Counted from the first letter of the stretch, positions 50,824 to 59,283 are shown. The stretch: DNA of 64,000 nucleotides from an uncultured Oscillospiraceae bacterium (GCA_947629915.1 CANRFN010000003.1:55108-119107), one strand, 5' to 3'. Notes: a model not told the origin generated them from the sequence alone. Program-made: numbers and translations.

Positions 50824-50854
50824 GAACTTTATATTTTTTTAAGCTTTGCAGCAC

Positions 50855-51115
50855 TCACTGCACCGAGGGGACCTGGTTTTCGAACTTCTGGGCCGCCTGG
50901 CTGATCTGCTGGGGCTGCGCCTGGGTGACGCTGTACCAGCCCTTCTGCTGGCCGGCGGTAAAGAGGGCGGTCTGGGTGCGGTGGCTCTGGGCGATCATGT
51001 CCACAAAGGTGTCCCGCAGCTTGGTGTTGGTGCACTCCGAGGCGAAGAGGTCGTAGTTGGTGCTTATCTTCTTTTCGGCGAGCAGCAGGTCTGTGATCCG
51101 TTCGGCGTCTTGCAT
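50855..51115 (-). CDS. CotF-like spore coat protein
   Basis: An 86-residue protein matching the C-terminal helical bundle of CotF-type coat proteins: ERITDLLLAEKKISTNYDLFASECTNTKLRDTFVDMIAQSHRTQ and the ending QKGWYSV. Such proteins coat spores. AGGAGG lies 7 nt before the ATG. Second gene behind a sigma-G-type promoter. The longer frame upstream lacks a start signal. Confidence 0.82.
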   Translation of the reverse strand: MQDAERITDLLLAEKKISTNYDLFASECTNTKLRDTFVDMIAQSHRTQTALFTAGQQKGWYSVTQAQPQQISQAAQKFENQVPSVQ

Positions 51116-51128
51116 GGCGGGTTCCTCC

Positions 51129-51314
51129 TCAGTGCAAAAAGTTGAGCAGCGTCTGATAGTTCTGCTGGTGCTGGGTGGCGTACTGGCGGAAGCTGCTCTG
51201 CAGGTCCGCCTCATTGCAGCTGCGGGCGGCGTCCTGATACTTGCAGCAGAGCACCCGCTCGAAGTTCAGCTGGTCCTCCAGCGCGGTGAGCTCTTTGGTG
51301 GTTAGATTGGCCAA
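51129..51314 (-). CDS. Small CotF-related spore protein (61 aa)
   Basis: A 61-residue helical protein (ANLTTKELTALEDQLNFERVL, then LQSSFRQYATQHQQNYQTLLNFL) similar in layout to the first helices of ferritin-like CotF domains. Start is TTG, 8 nt after AGGAGG. It precedes the coat gene by 13 nt; together they may form one bundle. Likely expressed in the developing spore. Confidence 0.75.
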   Translation of the reverse strand: MANLTTKELTALEDQLNFERVLCCKYQDAARSCNEADLQSSFRQYATQHQQNYQTLLNFLH

Positions 51315-51344
51315 TGAAATTGCCTCCTTCACGGTTGGTAGCTG

Positions 51345-51374
51345 TAGTATGGTCTCTCCCGCGCTGGAATATAC
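51345..51374 (-). promoter_or_regulatory. Sigma-G-type (forespore) promoter
   Basis: On the minus strand GTATA and CATACTA are separated by 18 bp, a full match to the known sigma-G pattern GHATR-18-CATNHTA, 31 bp upstream of the first coat-like gene. No sigma-A promoter is seen at this place. Confidence 0.7.
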
Positions 51375-51466
51375 AGGGGATCTGGAAACTAAACCGGCAA
51401 AAAGGCAGGATAGCACAAAAATTCGCGTTAACCTGCAGGTTATTTGGATATTTCTCGATTTAGGTA

Positions 51467-51495
51467 TAGACGAAAGTTCCAATCTGTGGTATTCT
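51467..51495 (+). promoter_or_regulatory. Promoter of the zinc-finger/pRiA4b gene pair
   Basis: TAGACG and TATTCT with a 17-bp spacer; shares GGTATAGAC and CTGTGGTA with the penicillin-binding-protein promoter at 17645-17673. Confidence 0.6.
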
Positions 51496-51544
51496 GGTGC
51501 AAGATGGCTCGAAAAATTGAACACGGAAGAGGAGGCCAATCATC

Positions 51545-52282
51545 ATGGCGGAGAGAACGAAAGGAAAGTGCAAGTATTGTGGAAAGCAGTACACCGGCGG
51601 CTATATGGGCAAACACCTGCAAACCTGTGCGGCGCGGCGGAAGCATCTTGAGGCGGGAATTGCTGCCGCAGCCAAGGAACAGGCGGGGTACTACCTCATC
51701 AAGGTATACGGCACATACAACAAGGAATACTGGATGTATCTCGAGGCAGACGAGGACCTGACCCTGGCGGACCTGGACCAGTTCCTGCGGGACATCTGGG
51801 TGGAGTGCTGCGGCCATTTGAGCGACTTTATCATCCATGGGATGCGGTTCCCCAATATGGCCTTCAAGGACTGGGGAGACGATGAGGATACCGAGATGGC
51901 AAATGTCCGGTTGGGAGATGTGCTGCGCCCCGGCCTGCTGATGAATTACGAGTACGACTTCGGCACCACCTCCTATCTGGATCTCCTGGTGGAGGACTAT
52001 CGGCAGGGGGCCCCGGAAGAAGAACCCCTCACCATTCTCTCCCGCAATATCGCCCCCAAGATCCTGTGCGATCACTGCAAAGAGAACCCGGCCACGATGG
52101 TAAACGTCATGTCCTACCCGGGGGACGAGTGCTTCTTCTGCGATGAATGCATGGAGGAGCTGGAACTGGATGAGGAGGAGTTCCTGCCGGTATGCAACTC
52201 GCCCCGGATGGGCATGTGCGGCTATTGCGGCAGCGATCTCTACCCGGACGAGTTCGTGCCGGACACGGAGCTGGCCGAATAG
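51545..52282 (+). CDS. Zinc-finger protein with a pRiA4b ORF-3-like domain, copy 1
   Basis: A 245-residue protein. It opens with a C2HC-type finger (KCKYCGKQYTGGYMGKHLQTC, residues 8-28). The middle (about 50-165) matches the plasmid pRiA4b ORF-3-like family seen as a passenger in mobile elements (YLIKVYGTYNKEYWMYLEADEDLTLADLDQFLRDIWVECCGH; MNYEYDFGTTSYLDLLVE). It ends with two CxxC pairs (CDHC, CDEC) and CGYCGSDLYPDEFVPD. A DNA- or RNA-binding role is possible; no function is established. Ribosome-binding site AGGAGG, 11 nt before the ATG. Duplicated next door. Confidence 0.8.
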   Translation: MAERTKGKCKYCGKQYTGGYMGKHLQTCAARRKHLEAGIAAAAKEQAGYYLIKVYGTYNKEYWMYLEADEDLTLADLDQFLRDIWVECCGHLSDFIIHGMRFPNMAFKDWGDDEDTEMANVRLGDVLRPGLLMNYEYDFGTTSYLDLLVEDYRQGAPEEEPLTILSRNIAPKILCDHCKENPATMVNVMSYPGDECFFCDECMEELELDEEEFLPVCNSPRMGMCGYCGSDLYPDEFVPDTELAE

Positions 52283-52359
52283 AGCGCAGACCGCGCTTTC
52301 CCGTCCTGAAGATCTGCGGCATGCCCGATCTGCATGTGCAAGGAAAAAGGGGGCATACA

Positions 52360-53094
52360 ATGCTGCTCAAAAACAAGGGAAAATGCAAATTCTGCGGCGT
52401 GGAGTTCACATCCCAGTACATGGGCCGGCATCTCGCCGCATGCCAGAATCGAAAAGACCGTATTGCAGAGGAGCGCGGTGAGGCGCCGTGCGGGTACTAT
52501 ATGCTTCGGATTACCGGCACAGGAGACAGATTGTACTGGCTGTTTCTCGAAGTACAGGCGCACCAGACCTTGGACAAGTTGGACCAGTTTCTGAGAGATA
52601 TCTGGATGGAGTGCTGCGGCCACACCAGCCAGTTCATCATCGGGGACAAGATCTACCGGAGGGACCCCACCGGGCACTTCACCGATATGGAGTCCGTCCG
52701 GATGCGTGAGATCTTCAAGCCGCCCCTCACCTTCCGCTATATCTACGATGACAGCGGGGACAGCACGGAGGTGCAGCTGGCGGTGGTCTCCTACCGGGAG
52801 GGACGGCTCACAGGGGATCCCGTCAAACTGCTCGCCCGAAACAATACGCCGGAGATCCTCTGCGAACACTGCAAAGCCGCCCCTGCCACCGCGGCCGTGG
52901 CCAAATACCTGGGATTCCCGGAGCCATTTCTCTGTGGCGCCTGCATCCGGGAGCAGGACATCAACAAGTACGACCTGCTGCCGCTCTGCAACTCGCCCCG
53001 GGTGGGGGTGTGCGGATACAGCGGCAGCAGACACTTCCCAGAGGAGCTGGTGCCGGACACAGAATGGGCACCGGACACCGTGTCCGTCCGATAG
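52360..53094 (+). CDS. Zinc-finger protein with a pRiA4b ORF-3-like domain, copy 2
   Basis: A 244-residue paralogue of the previous gene with the same architecture: N-terminal finger KCKFCGVEFTSQYMGRHLAAC, the ORF-3-like core (LYWLFLEVQAHQTLDKLDQFLRDIWMECCGH), CEHC...CGAC pairs and the ending PEELVPDTEWAPD. In the last motif CGYCG is changed to CGYSG, so one zinc ligand is lost. AAGGGGG precedes the ATG; 77 nt after copy 1, so probably co-transcribed. Confidence 0.8.
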   Translation: MLLKNKGKCKFCGVEFTSQYMGRHLAACQNRKDRIAEERGEAPCGYYMLRITGTGDRLYWLFLEVQAHQTLDKLDQFLRDIWMECCGHTSQFIIGDKIYRRDPTGHFTDMESVRMREIFKPPLTFRYIYDDSGDSTEVQLAVVSYREGRLTGDPVKLLARNNTPEILCEHCKAAPATAAVAKYLGFPEPFLCGACIREQDINKYDLLPLCNSPRVGVCGYSGSRHFPEELVPDTEWAPDTVSVR

Positions 53095-53146
53095 AGGGCG
53101 GTGCAGGGGAGACTCCAGCCGCTCTCCCCAGATTCCGGACATCAAA

Positions 53147-53189
53147 AGCCCCCGCAGGGCACGCCTGTGCGCGACCTGCGGGGCTCTTA
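53147..53189. terminator. Bidirectional terminator
   Basis: Stem AGCCCCCGCAGG with CCTGCGGGGCT around a 16-nt loop; A-rich on the left, CTTAT on the right, between the convergent zinc-finger pair and the ATP-grasp operon. Confidence 0.75.
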
Positions 53190-53200
53190 TCTTGTCTGAC

Positions 53201-54400
53201 TTACTTGCTGTCCTTGTCCTCCAGGATCTCCTTGTAGAAGCCCCAGAGCGCCTCCTCTGTGGGGAAGGTGGCCACATACATCTGGTTGCCCATGGCGCCT
53301 GCCAGGGCATCGGGCACCCGGCCCACCATCTTCATGTTGGCGCCGTACTTGTCCATAATGGCATTGTGGTCCATGACAAAGTTCTTGCCGTCCCGGCGGC
53401 CGGCGAAGCCGCAGAAGGCGTGCTCGCCCACGGGCACGGTGGACTTGTCAAAGGCGACCATGTCCGCCCAGATCTTGTACACGTTGGTGGAGTGGGCGAA
53501 GTTGATCATGTCCGGGGTGAAGCCGCCGCAGGGGCGCATGTTCACTTCCAGGGCCACCACCTTGCCCTTCTTGCCGATGTACTGGTCCTCGGTGAGGCGG
53601 AAGAACTCGAAGTGGATGAAGCGGCTCTTGACGCCGAAGGCCTTCACGGCGGCCCGGCCGGCCTTGCGGGTGTCCTCCGGCAGGTCCTTCACGATATAGT
53701 AGATGGAGTTGTCGTCGTTGTTGACGATGTCCATGATGGAGTTGGGGGTGACATTGCCGGTCTCGAACATGGGGTTGCCCTCAGAGTCGATGATGGCATC
53801 GTAGGAGTTTACCTCTGCGTAGATGAACTCCTCCATGATGTAGGTCACGTTGGGGATCTTGGTCTCCAGGAAGTGCTTCAGGTCCTCCTCGCTCTTCAGC
53901 TTGTGGGTGTCGGAGGCGCCCACGCCGTTGTCCGGCTTGACGCATACCGGGAAGCCCACTTCCTGGATGAACGCCATGCAGCCATCGAAATCGTCCACCA
54001 GGTGGAAGCGGGCAACGGGGATGCGGGCCTTCTTGTAGTACTCCTTCATCTTGGACTTGTACTTGATGCGGGGAATGTCCTCATCGTGGAAGCCGGTGTT
54101 GATGTTGAAGTCGGTGCGCAGGTGGGCGTCCCGCTCCAGCCAGTACTCGTTGTTGGACTCCAGCCAGTCGATGCGGCCGTACTTGTGGATAAAGAAGCCC
54201 ACGGCGCGGTAGACTTCGTCATAGTTCTCCAGGCTGGAGACCTTGTAGTACTCGTTCAGGCTGCTCTTCAGGTCCTGAGTCAAGTTGTCATAGGGGCAGT
54301 CGCCGATGCCCAGCACGTTCATGCCGTTGTTCTTCAGCTCGCGGCAGAACATCCAATAGTTTGTGGGAAAATTGGGGGACAGGAAAATCACGTTTTTCAT
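53201..54400 (-). CDS. ATP-grasp ligase of unknown substrate
   Basis: A 399-residue ATP-grasp protein: N-terminal pre-ATP-grasp fold (KNVIFLSPNFPTNYWMFCRELKNNG), a central ATP-binding domain (VCVKPDNGVGASDTHKL, and IMEEFI near residues 190-195), and the metal-binding EVNMRPCGG (E-x-N-x-R). Such enzymes join a carboxylate to an amine via an acyl phosphate. GxGAS instead of the biotin-carboxylase loop and the lack of tail domains set it apart from PurD- or CarB-type enzymes. Third gene of an operon with two esterases, 36 nt after the second. Substrate unknown. Confidence 0.85.
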   Translation of the reverse strand: MKNVIFLSPNFPTNYWMFCRELKNNGMNVLGIGDCPYDNLTQDLKSSLNEYYKVSSLENYDEVYRAVGFFIHKYGRIDWLESNNEYWLERDAHLRTDFNINTGFHDEDIPRIKYKSKMKEYYKKARIPVARFHLVDDFDGCMAFIQEVGFPVCVKPDNGVGASDTHKLKSEEDLKHFLETKIPNVTYIMEEFIYAEVNSYDAIIDSEGNPMFETGNVTPNSIMDIVNNDDNSIYYIVKDLPEDTRKAGRAAVKAFGVKSRFIHFEFFRLTEDQYIGKKGKVVALEVNMRPCGGFTPDMINFAHSTNVYKIWADMVAFDKSTVPVGEHAFCGFAGRRDGKNFVMDHNAIMDKYGANMKMVGRVPDALAGAMGNQMYVATFPTEEALWGFYKEILEDKDSK

Positions 54401-54436
54401 GCAAACAGGCCTCTTTCTCGTAGTATAACGTTGCTG

Positions 54437-55192
54437 TTAGTCGTCCAACAGATAGGGGAGGAAGTACTCCACCTGTTTGTACCACCAGGGCCAGTCGTGC
54501 TTGACGTCCCAGCCCCAGAAGTCCACCCAGAGGTGGATGTCCTTTTCCGCGCAGAGCTGTGCGATTCGGCGGGTGGTCTCCGGCTCCTCCCAGGCGCCCT
54601 GGCCCACGCAGATGACGCCCTTCTTCTGGTTGTACAGCTGGATATAGGGGTGATCCGCCGGCATGTTGGCCAGGTAGTGGACGGGGGAGTTCATGTAGGT
54701 CACGTCATCCATGTAGCTGCCGAAGCCGTACTCCGTGGTGTAGATGCCACTGAGGGCCAAGAGACGGTCAAACTGCTCGGGGAAGCGGAGAAACAGATTC
54801 ACCGCGTGGGTGGCGCCCAGAGAGGCGCCGAACACCATCACGCCGGGGATCTCATCCCACTGGTTGCTCTCCCGGGTCCAGTCCTGGATGAAGGGGACCA
54901 CCTCTTCCACGATGTAGTGAATCCACTGCTCATAGCGGCGGATCCGCCAATAGGGGTCGCCATAGGTGTTGGACCAGCTCTCCGCGTCCATGGTGTCGAT
55001 GGAGAACACCATGATCTGGCCGGACTCGATCCACGGCGCCATGACGTCCGCCATGTGGAAGTTCTCGAAGTCGAAGAACCTGCCGTCCTGGCAGGGGATG
55101 AAGAGAGCCGGTCTGCCGGCGTGGCCGTAGACCTTCATCTCCATCTCCCGGTCCAGAATGGCGCTATAGTCTTTGAAATAATGGGTTACCAA
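54437..55192 (-). CDS. Alpha/beta-hydrolase esterase, second of two
   Basis: A 251-residue protein of the esterase/enterochelin-esterase-like fold. The nucleophile motif is FGASLGA (Ser124), HYFKDYSAILDREMEMKVYGHAGRPALFIPC resembles the family start, and a His near residue 238 in KHDWPWW is in the place of the catalytic His. No signal peptide, so cytoplasmic. The start is TTG, 9 nt after AGGAG. Coupled in an operon between the first esterase and the ATP-grasp ligase; the natural ester is unknown. Confidence 0.8.
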   Translation of the reverse strand: MVTHYFKDYSAILDREMEMKVYGHAGRPALFIPCQDGRFFDFENFHMADVMAPWIESGQIMVFSIDTMDAESWSNTYGDPYWRIRRYEQWIHYIVEEVVPFIQDWTRESNQWDEIPGVMVFGASLGATHAVNLFLRFPEQFDRLLALSGIYTTEYGFGSYMDDVTYMNSPVHYLANMPADHPYIQLYNQKKGVICVGQGAWEEPETTRRIAQLCAEKDIHLWVDFWGWDVKHDWPWWYKQVEYFLPYLLDD

Positions 55193-55211
55193 GCAAAACA
55201 GCTCCTACCTG

Positions 55212-55982
55212 TCAGTAATCTTTGCCGTAAAACAGCGCATCCATAAAGAAGGGAATCTGCCGCTCCCAGCTGCTCTCGCTGTGATCGCCATCGGGGACGA
55301 TGCGGCTCGTCACATGGATCCGTTTTTCCATGAGCAGGGCGGTGAAGTGGCCGAATCCCTTGGACATGGCGGAGTGGTTGCCCAGCTCTCTGGCGCCGTA
55401 GTCCATGTAGAGGTGGGTGTCCGGGTCCAGCCGGGCGCCGTTGATCATCCGCTCCAGGCGGGCAGGTGCCACCCAGAGGGAGGGGGAGAGGGCCGCCGCC
55501 CGGGAGAAGAAGCGGTTGTACTCCAACAGGGCGTAGAGGCTCATCAATCCGCCCATGGAGGAGCCTGCAATGAAGGTGTCCTCCCGGCCGGGGAGCGTGG
55601 GATACTCGTAGTCGATATAGGGCTTGAACTCCTTCACGAACCAGTTCATGGTGGTGCGGCCCCGGCCCACGAATTTACCCAGGCCGCGCTCTGAGAAGGT
55701 GAAGGGGGAGTACTCCGAGAGCCGTCCGTTGTCCTCGCCCCGGTTGCACTCCACTGCGGCCACGATCAGGGGCAGGCCGCTCTCCTGCAGATAGTCTCCC
55801 AGGCCCCAGCTCTTGCCGTAGGTGGCGTCCTCGTCAAAAAAGACGTTGTGGCCATCGAACATATAGAGCACCGGAAAACGCTGCGATTCGTCTTCTGCAA
55901 AGTAATCCGGCACATAGGCGTAAGCCCTGCGGGGGGTGTCGCCGGTCAGCTGAGGAATTGTGACGGTCCAAGTCTCAATCAT
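55212..55982 (-). CDS. Alpha/beta-hydrolase esterase, first of two
   Basis: A 256-residue putative esterase of the Fes/IroE and esterase-D-like family: RFPVLYMFDGHNVF, the nucleophile motif AGSSMGG (Ser142), and PDGDHSESSW holding the catalytic His. No signal peptide. It is paralogous in fold, not closely in sequence, to the next gene 19 nt downstream. First gene of the operon; ATG chosen 6 nt after AAAGGAA, with an in-frame ATG two codons earlier. Confidence 0.85.
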   Translation of the reverse strand: MIETWTVTIPQLTGDTPRRAYAYVPDYFAEDESQRFPVLYMFDGHNVFFDEDATYGKSWGLGDYLQESGLPLIVAAVECNRGEDNGRLSEYSPFTFSERGLGKFVGRGRTTMNWFVKEFKPYIDYEYPTLPGREDTFIAGSSMGGLMSLYALLEYNRFFSRAAALSPSLWVAPARLERMINGARLDPDTHLYMDYGARELGNHSAMSKGFGHFTALLMEKRIHVTSRIVPDGDHSESSWERQIPFFMDALFYGKDY

Positions 55983-56009
55983 AGGCATTTCCTTTCCAGC
56001 GTTTGCCAC

Positions 56010-56038
56010 AGTGTAGCACACTGATGTGTTGAATTCAA
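56010..56038 (-). promoter_or_regulatory. Promoter of the esterase/ATP-grasp operon
   Basis: TTGAAT and TACACT with a 17-bp spacer on the minus strand, 28 bp upstream of the first esterase start. Confidence 0.7.
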
Positions 56039-56137
56039 TCTGCACTTTGCCCGATTTTTCTCTTCCTTCGCCGGTTCCGCTGTGAAGAATCGTGAAATTT
56101 GACTGCAAAAACCTGAAGAAAAAGGGCAAATTGGGGC

Positions 56138-56166
56138 TTGACGACTTCCCCTGGGTGTGTTAAGAT
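56138..56166 (+). promoter_or_regulatory. Promoter of the tRNA-Thr gene
   Basis: TTGACG and TAAGAT with a 17-bp spacer, 34 bp upstream of the tRNA. Confidence 0.75.
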
Positions 56167-56200
56167 ACCGCACGTTGGCCGGATCCATCAGGTCGCACAT

Positions 56201-56276
56201 GCTAGTGTAGCTCAGTCGGTAGAGCAGCTGATTCGTAATCAGCAGGTCGTGTGTTCGAGTCACATCACTAGCTCCA
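56201..56276 (+). tRNA. tRNA-Thr (anticodon CGT)
   Basis: Complete cloverleaf with acceptor stem GCTAGTG/CACTAGC, D-arm GCTC/GAGC, anticodon stem GCTGA/TCAGC around TTCGTAA (anticodon CGT, reads ACG), T-arm with TTCGAGT, and CCA encoded. Confidence 0.96.
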
Positions 56277-56286
56277 GAAGAAAAGG

Positions 56287-56316
56287 CCGCCGGAACAGAT
56301 GTTTCGGCGGATTTTT
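56287..56316 (+). terminator. Terminator after tRNA-Thr
   Basis: Stem CCGCCG/CGGCGG extended by AAC/GTT, followed by ATTTTT. Confidence 0.8.
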
Positions 56317-56385
56317 CATGCCCATTGCGGCCCTGTTCCGGTCCTCGGCTCTGCCGGTCTATGCATTCTCGGGAGGACACACCTT

Positions 56386-57765
56386 ATGAAATATGATGTC
56401 ATCGTTGTCGGGGCTGGCCCCGGCGGTATTTTCACTGCCTATGAGCTGCTGAAGGGAGATCCCCAACTGAAGGTGGCTGTGCTGGAGGCGGGCAACCCCC
56501 TGGAAAAGCGCAAGTGCCCCATAGACGGCAAGAACGTGAAGGCCTGCGTGAAGTGCAAGACCTGCGCCATCATGAGCGGCTTCGGCGGCGCCGGCGCCTT
56601 CTCAGACGGCAAGTACAACATCACCAACCAGTTCGGCGGCACCCTGTACGAGCACATCGGCAAACAGGAGGCCCTGGATCTCATGCGCTACGTGGACGAG
56701 ATCAACCTGCAGCACGGAGGGGAGGGCACCAGGCTCTACTCCACCGCCAACACCAAGATCAAGCACATGTGCCTGGAGAACGGCCTCCATCTCCTGGACG
56801 CCCAGGTCCGCCACCTGGGAACCGACATCAACTACATCGTGCTGGGCAACCTCTATGAGGAGCTCCGGCAGAAGGTGGACTTCTTCTTCAACACCACCGT
56901 CTCCGCCGTGGAGAAGACCGCAGACGGGTATCTCCTGCGCAACGGGGAGAAGACCTTCTCCTGCAAGCGCTGCGTGATCTCCGTGGGCCGCAGCGGCAGC
57001 AAGTGGATGGAAAAGGTCTGCGGAGATCTGGAGATCCCCACCCGCTCCAACCGGGTGGACATCGGCGTGCGGGTGGAGCTGCCGGCGGAGATCTTCGCCC
57101 ACCTCACCGATGAGCTCTATGAGAGCAAGATCGTATACCGGACCAACAAGTTTGAGGACCTGGTCCGCACCTTCTGCATGAACCCCCGGGGCGTGGTGGT
57201 CAACGAGAACACCAACGGCATCGTCACGGTAAACGGCCACAGCTATGAGGACCCCGCCCGCCACACGGAGAACACCAACTTCGCCCTTCTGGTGAGCAAG
57301 CACTTCTCCGAGCCCTTCAAGGACTCCAACGGCTACGGCGAGAGCATTGCCCGGCTGTCCAACATGCTGGGCGGCGGCGTCATCGTCCAGCGCTTCGGAG
57401 ACCTGGTGCGGGGCCGGCGGAGCACCGTCTCCCGCATCAACGAGAACTTTGTGGTGCCCACCCTCAGTGCCACCCCGGGCGACCTGAGCCTGGTCATCCC
57501 CAAGCGCATCCTGGACGGCATCATTGAGATGATCTACGCCCTGGACAAGATCGCCCCCGGCACCGCCAACGATGACACCCTGCTGTACGGCGTAGAGGTG
57601 AAGTTCTACAACATGGAGGTCTCCATAGACGGCAACCTGGAGACCCGTCACCCCGGCCTCTACGTCATCGGAGACTGCAGCGGCGTCACCCACTCCCTGT
57701 CCCACGCCTCCGCCAGCGGCGTCTATGTGGCCCGGCGGATCCTGGAACACCTGGCAGCGGTCTGA
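56386..57765 (+). CDS. FAD-dependent dehydrogenase (COG2509-type)
   Basis: A 459-residue flavoprotein with the dinucleotide-binding start MKYDVIVVGAGPGGIFTAYEL and ECxx-like Glu34 in VLEAGNP, a Cys cluster C44, C54, C57, C60 (CVKCKTC), FGGAGAFSDGKYN, and the C-terminal FAD motif GLYVIGDCSGVTHSL. It belongs to the uncharacterised FAD dehydrogenase group related to BFD/HI0933-type proteins; substrate unknown. GGGAGG lies 9 nt before the ATG. Confidence 0.88.
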   Translation: MKYDVIVVGAGPGGIFTAYELLKGDPQLKVAVLEAGNPLEKRKCPIDGKNVKACVKCKTCAIMSGFGGAGAFSDGKYNITNQFGGTLYEHIGKQEALDLMRYVDEINLQHGGEGTRLYSTANTKIKHMCLENGLHLLDAQVRHLGTDINYIVLGNLYEELRQKVDFFFNTTVSAVEKTADGYLLRNGEKTFSCKRCVISVGRSGSKWMEKVCGDLEIPTRSNRVDIGVRVELPAEIFAHLTDELYESKIVYRTNKFEDLVRTFCMNPRGVVVNENTNGIVTVNGHSYEDPARHTENTNFALLVSKHFSEPFKDSNGYGESIARLSNMLGGGVIVQRFGDLVRGRRSTVSRINENFVVPTLSATPGDLSLVIPKRILDGIIEMIYALDKIAPGTANDDTLLYGVEVKFYNMEVSIDGNLETRHPGLYVIGDCSGVTHSLSHASASGVYVARRILEHLAAV

Positions 57766-57777
57766 TCCCACAAAATC

Positions 57778-57819
57778 ACAAGGCTGCGAACCCTGTCTCG
57801 GCAGGTTTCGCAGCCTTGT
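57778..57819. terminator. Bidirectional terminator
   Basis: Stem ACAAGGCTGCGAA/TTCGCAGCCTTGT with an inner CTG/CAG pairing, T-rich on both strands, between the convergent FAD dehydrogenase and trkH genes. Confidence 0.85.
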
Positions 57820-57840
57820 CTGTCTTTCTTGAGCGGTCCC

Positions 57841-59283
57841 TCAGAAGCGGCTCCAGGCGGAGCGGCTGAAGAGCACCAGGATGGGGTACATCTCCAGGCG
57901 GCCCAGCACCATGGCAAAGGAGAGCACCAGTTTGGAGAGCATGGAGAGGGACTGGAAGTTGCCGGTGGGACCCACCACGTCCAAGCCGGGGCCCACGTTG
58001 CTGATGCAGGTGATCACGGAGGTGAGGGTGGTGGTGAAGGAGAAGTTGTCCAGGCCCACCACCAGGGACATGCAGAACGTCAGGAAGATGTAGATCACAA
58101 AGAAGCAGCCTGTGGTCTGAATCGTCCGCTCCGGCAGGGGAGCCCCGTCCAGGCGAACCACTGTAACAGCTCTCGGGTGGACAATGGAGCGCACCTCCCG
58201 CTTACACGTCCGGTACAGCACCAGAATGCGGGAGCACTTCATGCCGCCGCCGGTGGACCCGGCACAGGCGCCCACGAACATCAGCACCACCAGCAGCATC
58301 TTGGACAGCACCGGCCACTTGTCAAAATCGGCGGTCACAAAGCCGGTGGTGGAGATCACGGAAGCCACCTGGAACGCCGCCAGCCGAAGGCTCACGCTCA
58401 CCGTCTCATACATGTCCCGGATGTTCCAGGTGATCACCAGAATGGCGAAGGCCACCACGCAGAGGAAAAAGCGCAGCTCATCGCTTTTCAGGGCCTGTTT
58501 GACCCTGCCGGTGATGATGAGAAAGTAGATGGAGAAGTTCACGGAGAAGAGCAGCATGAAGACGGTGATGATCACCTCGATCACCGGGCTGCCGTATGCC
58601 GCCACAGACGCGCTGCGGGTGGAGAATCCCCCCGTGCCGGCAGTGGCCATGGAGTGGTTGAAGGCGTCAAACCAGTTCATGCCCGCGATCTTGAGAAACA
58701 GCACCTCCAGAAGGGTGAGGCCCAGATAGATGCTGTACAAGATGAGGGAGGACTGGGCCGCACGGGGCACCAGTTTGGACTTCACCGGGCCTGGGCTCTC
58801 CGCACGGATCAAAAAGTTGGAGCTGAGGCCCAGGAAGGGGAGCAGGGCCGTGGTGAGCACCAGCACGCCCATGCCGCCCAGCCAGTGGGTGAAAGAACGC
58901 CAGAACAGGATCCCCTTGGGCAGAGACTCGATCTCCGTGAGAATGGTGGCGCCGGTGGTGGTGAACCCGGAGATGGTCTCAAAGAAGCAGTCGATATAGT
59001 GGTTGAAATAGCCGCAGAACTGGAAGGGCAGGGCGCCGAACGCCCCGAACAGCACCCAGATCAGGCCCACCGTGAAAAAGCCCTCTCTGGCATAGAAGCT
59101 GTGGTCCGCCTTCCGAAACCCCATCATGAGTGCAAATCCCACTGCTGCGGTGATGGCGATGGAGAGCAGGAAGGGCACCGGCGTCTCCCCGTACAGCATC
59201 CCCACAAACATGGGCAGCAGCATGGTAACGGCCTCCAGCAGGAGGGTCATGCCGGTAATGCGGGCAACCAGTTTGAAATTCAT
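57841..59283 (-). CDS. trkH: Potassium uptake protein TrkH/KtrB-type channel subunit
   Basis: A 480-residue membrane protein with the four M1-P-M2 repeats of the Trk/Ktr channel. Filter-like segments are FETISGFTTTGATIL, ATAGTGGFSTRSAS, ISTTGFVTADF and CISNVGPGLDVVG; the basic cytoplasmic loop and STGGGMK are also typical. It takes up potassium with the TrkA protein encoded 15 nt upstream. GGAGG precedes the ATG. Confidence 0.94.
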   Translation of the reverse strand: MNFKLVARITGMTLLLEAVTMLLPMFVGMLYGETPVPFLLSIAITAAVGFALMMGFRKADHSFYAREGFFTVGLIWVLFGAFGALPFQFCGYFNHYIDCFFETISGFTTTGATILTEIESLPKGILFWRSFTHWLGGMGVLVLTTALLPFLGLSSNFLIRAESPGPVKSKLVPRAAQSSLILYSIYLGLTLLEVLFLKIAGMNWFDAFNHSMATAGTGGFSTRSASVAAYGSPVIEVIITVFMLLFSVNFSIYFLIITGRVKQALKSDELRFFLCVVAFAILVITWNIRDMYETVSVSLRLAAFQVASVISTTGFVTADFDKWPVLSKMLLVVLMFVGACAGSTGGGMKCSRILVLYRTCKREVRSIVHPRAVTVVRLDGAPLPERTIQTTGCFFVIYIFLTFCMSLVVGLDNFSFTTTLTSVITCISNVGPGLDVVGPTGNFQSLSMLSKLVLSFAMVLGRLEMYPILVLFSRSAWSRF

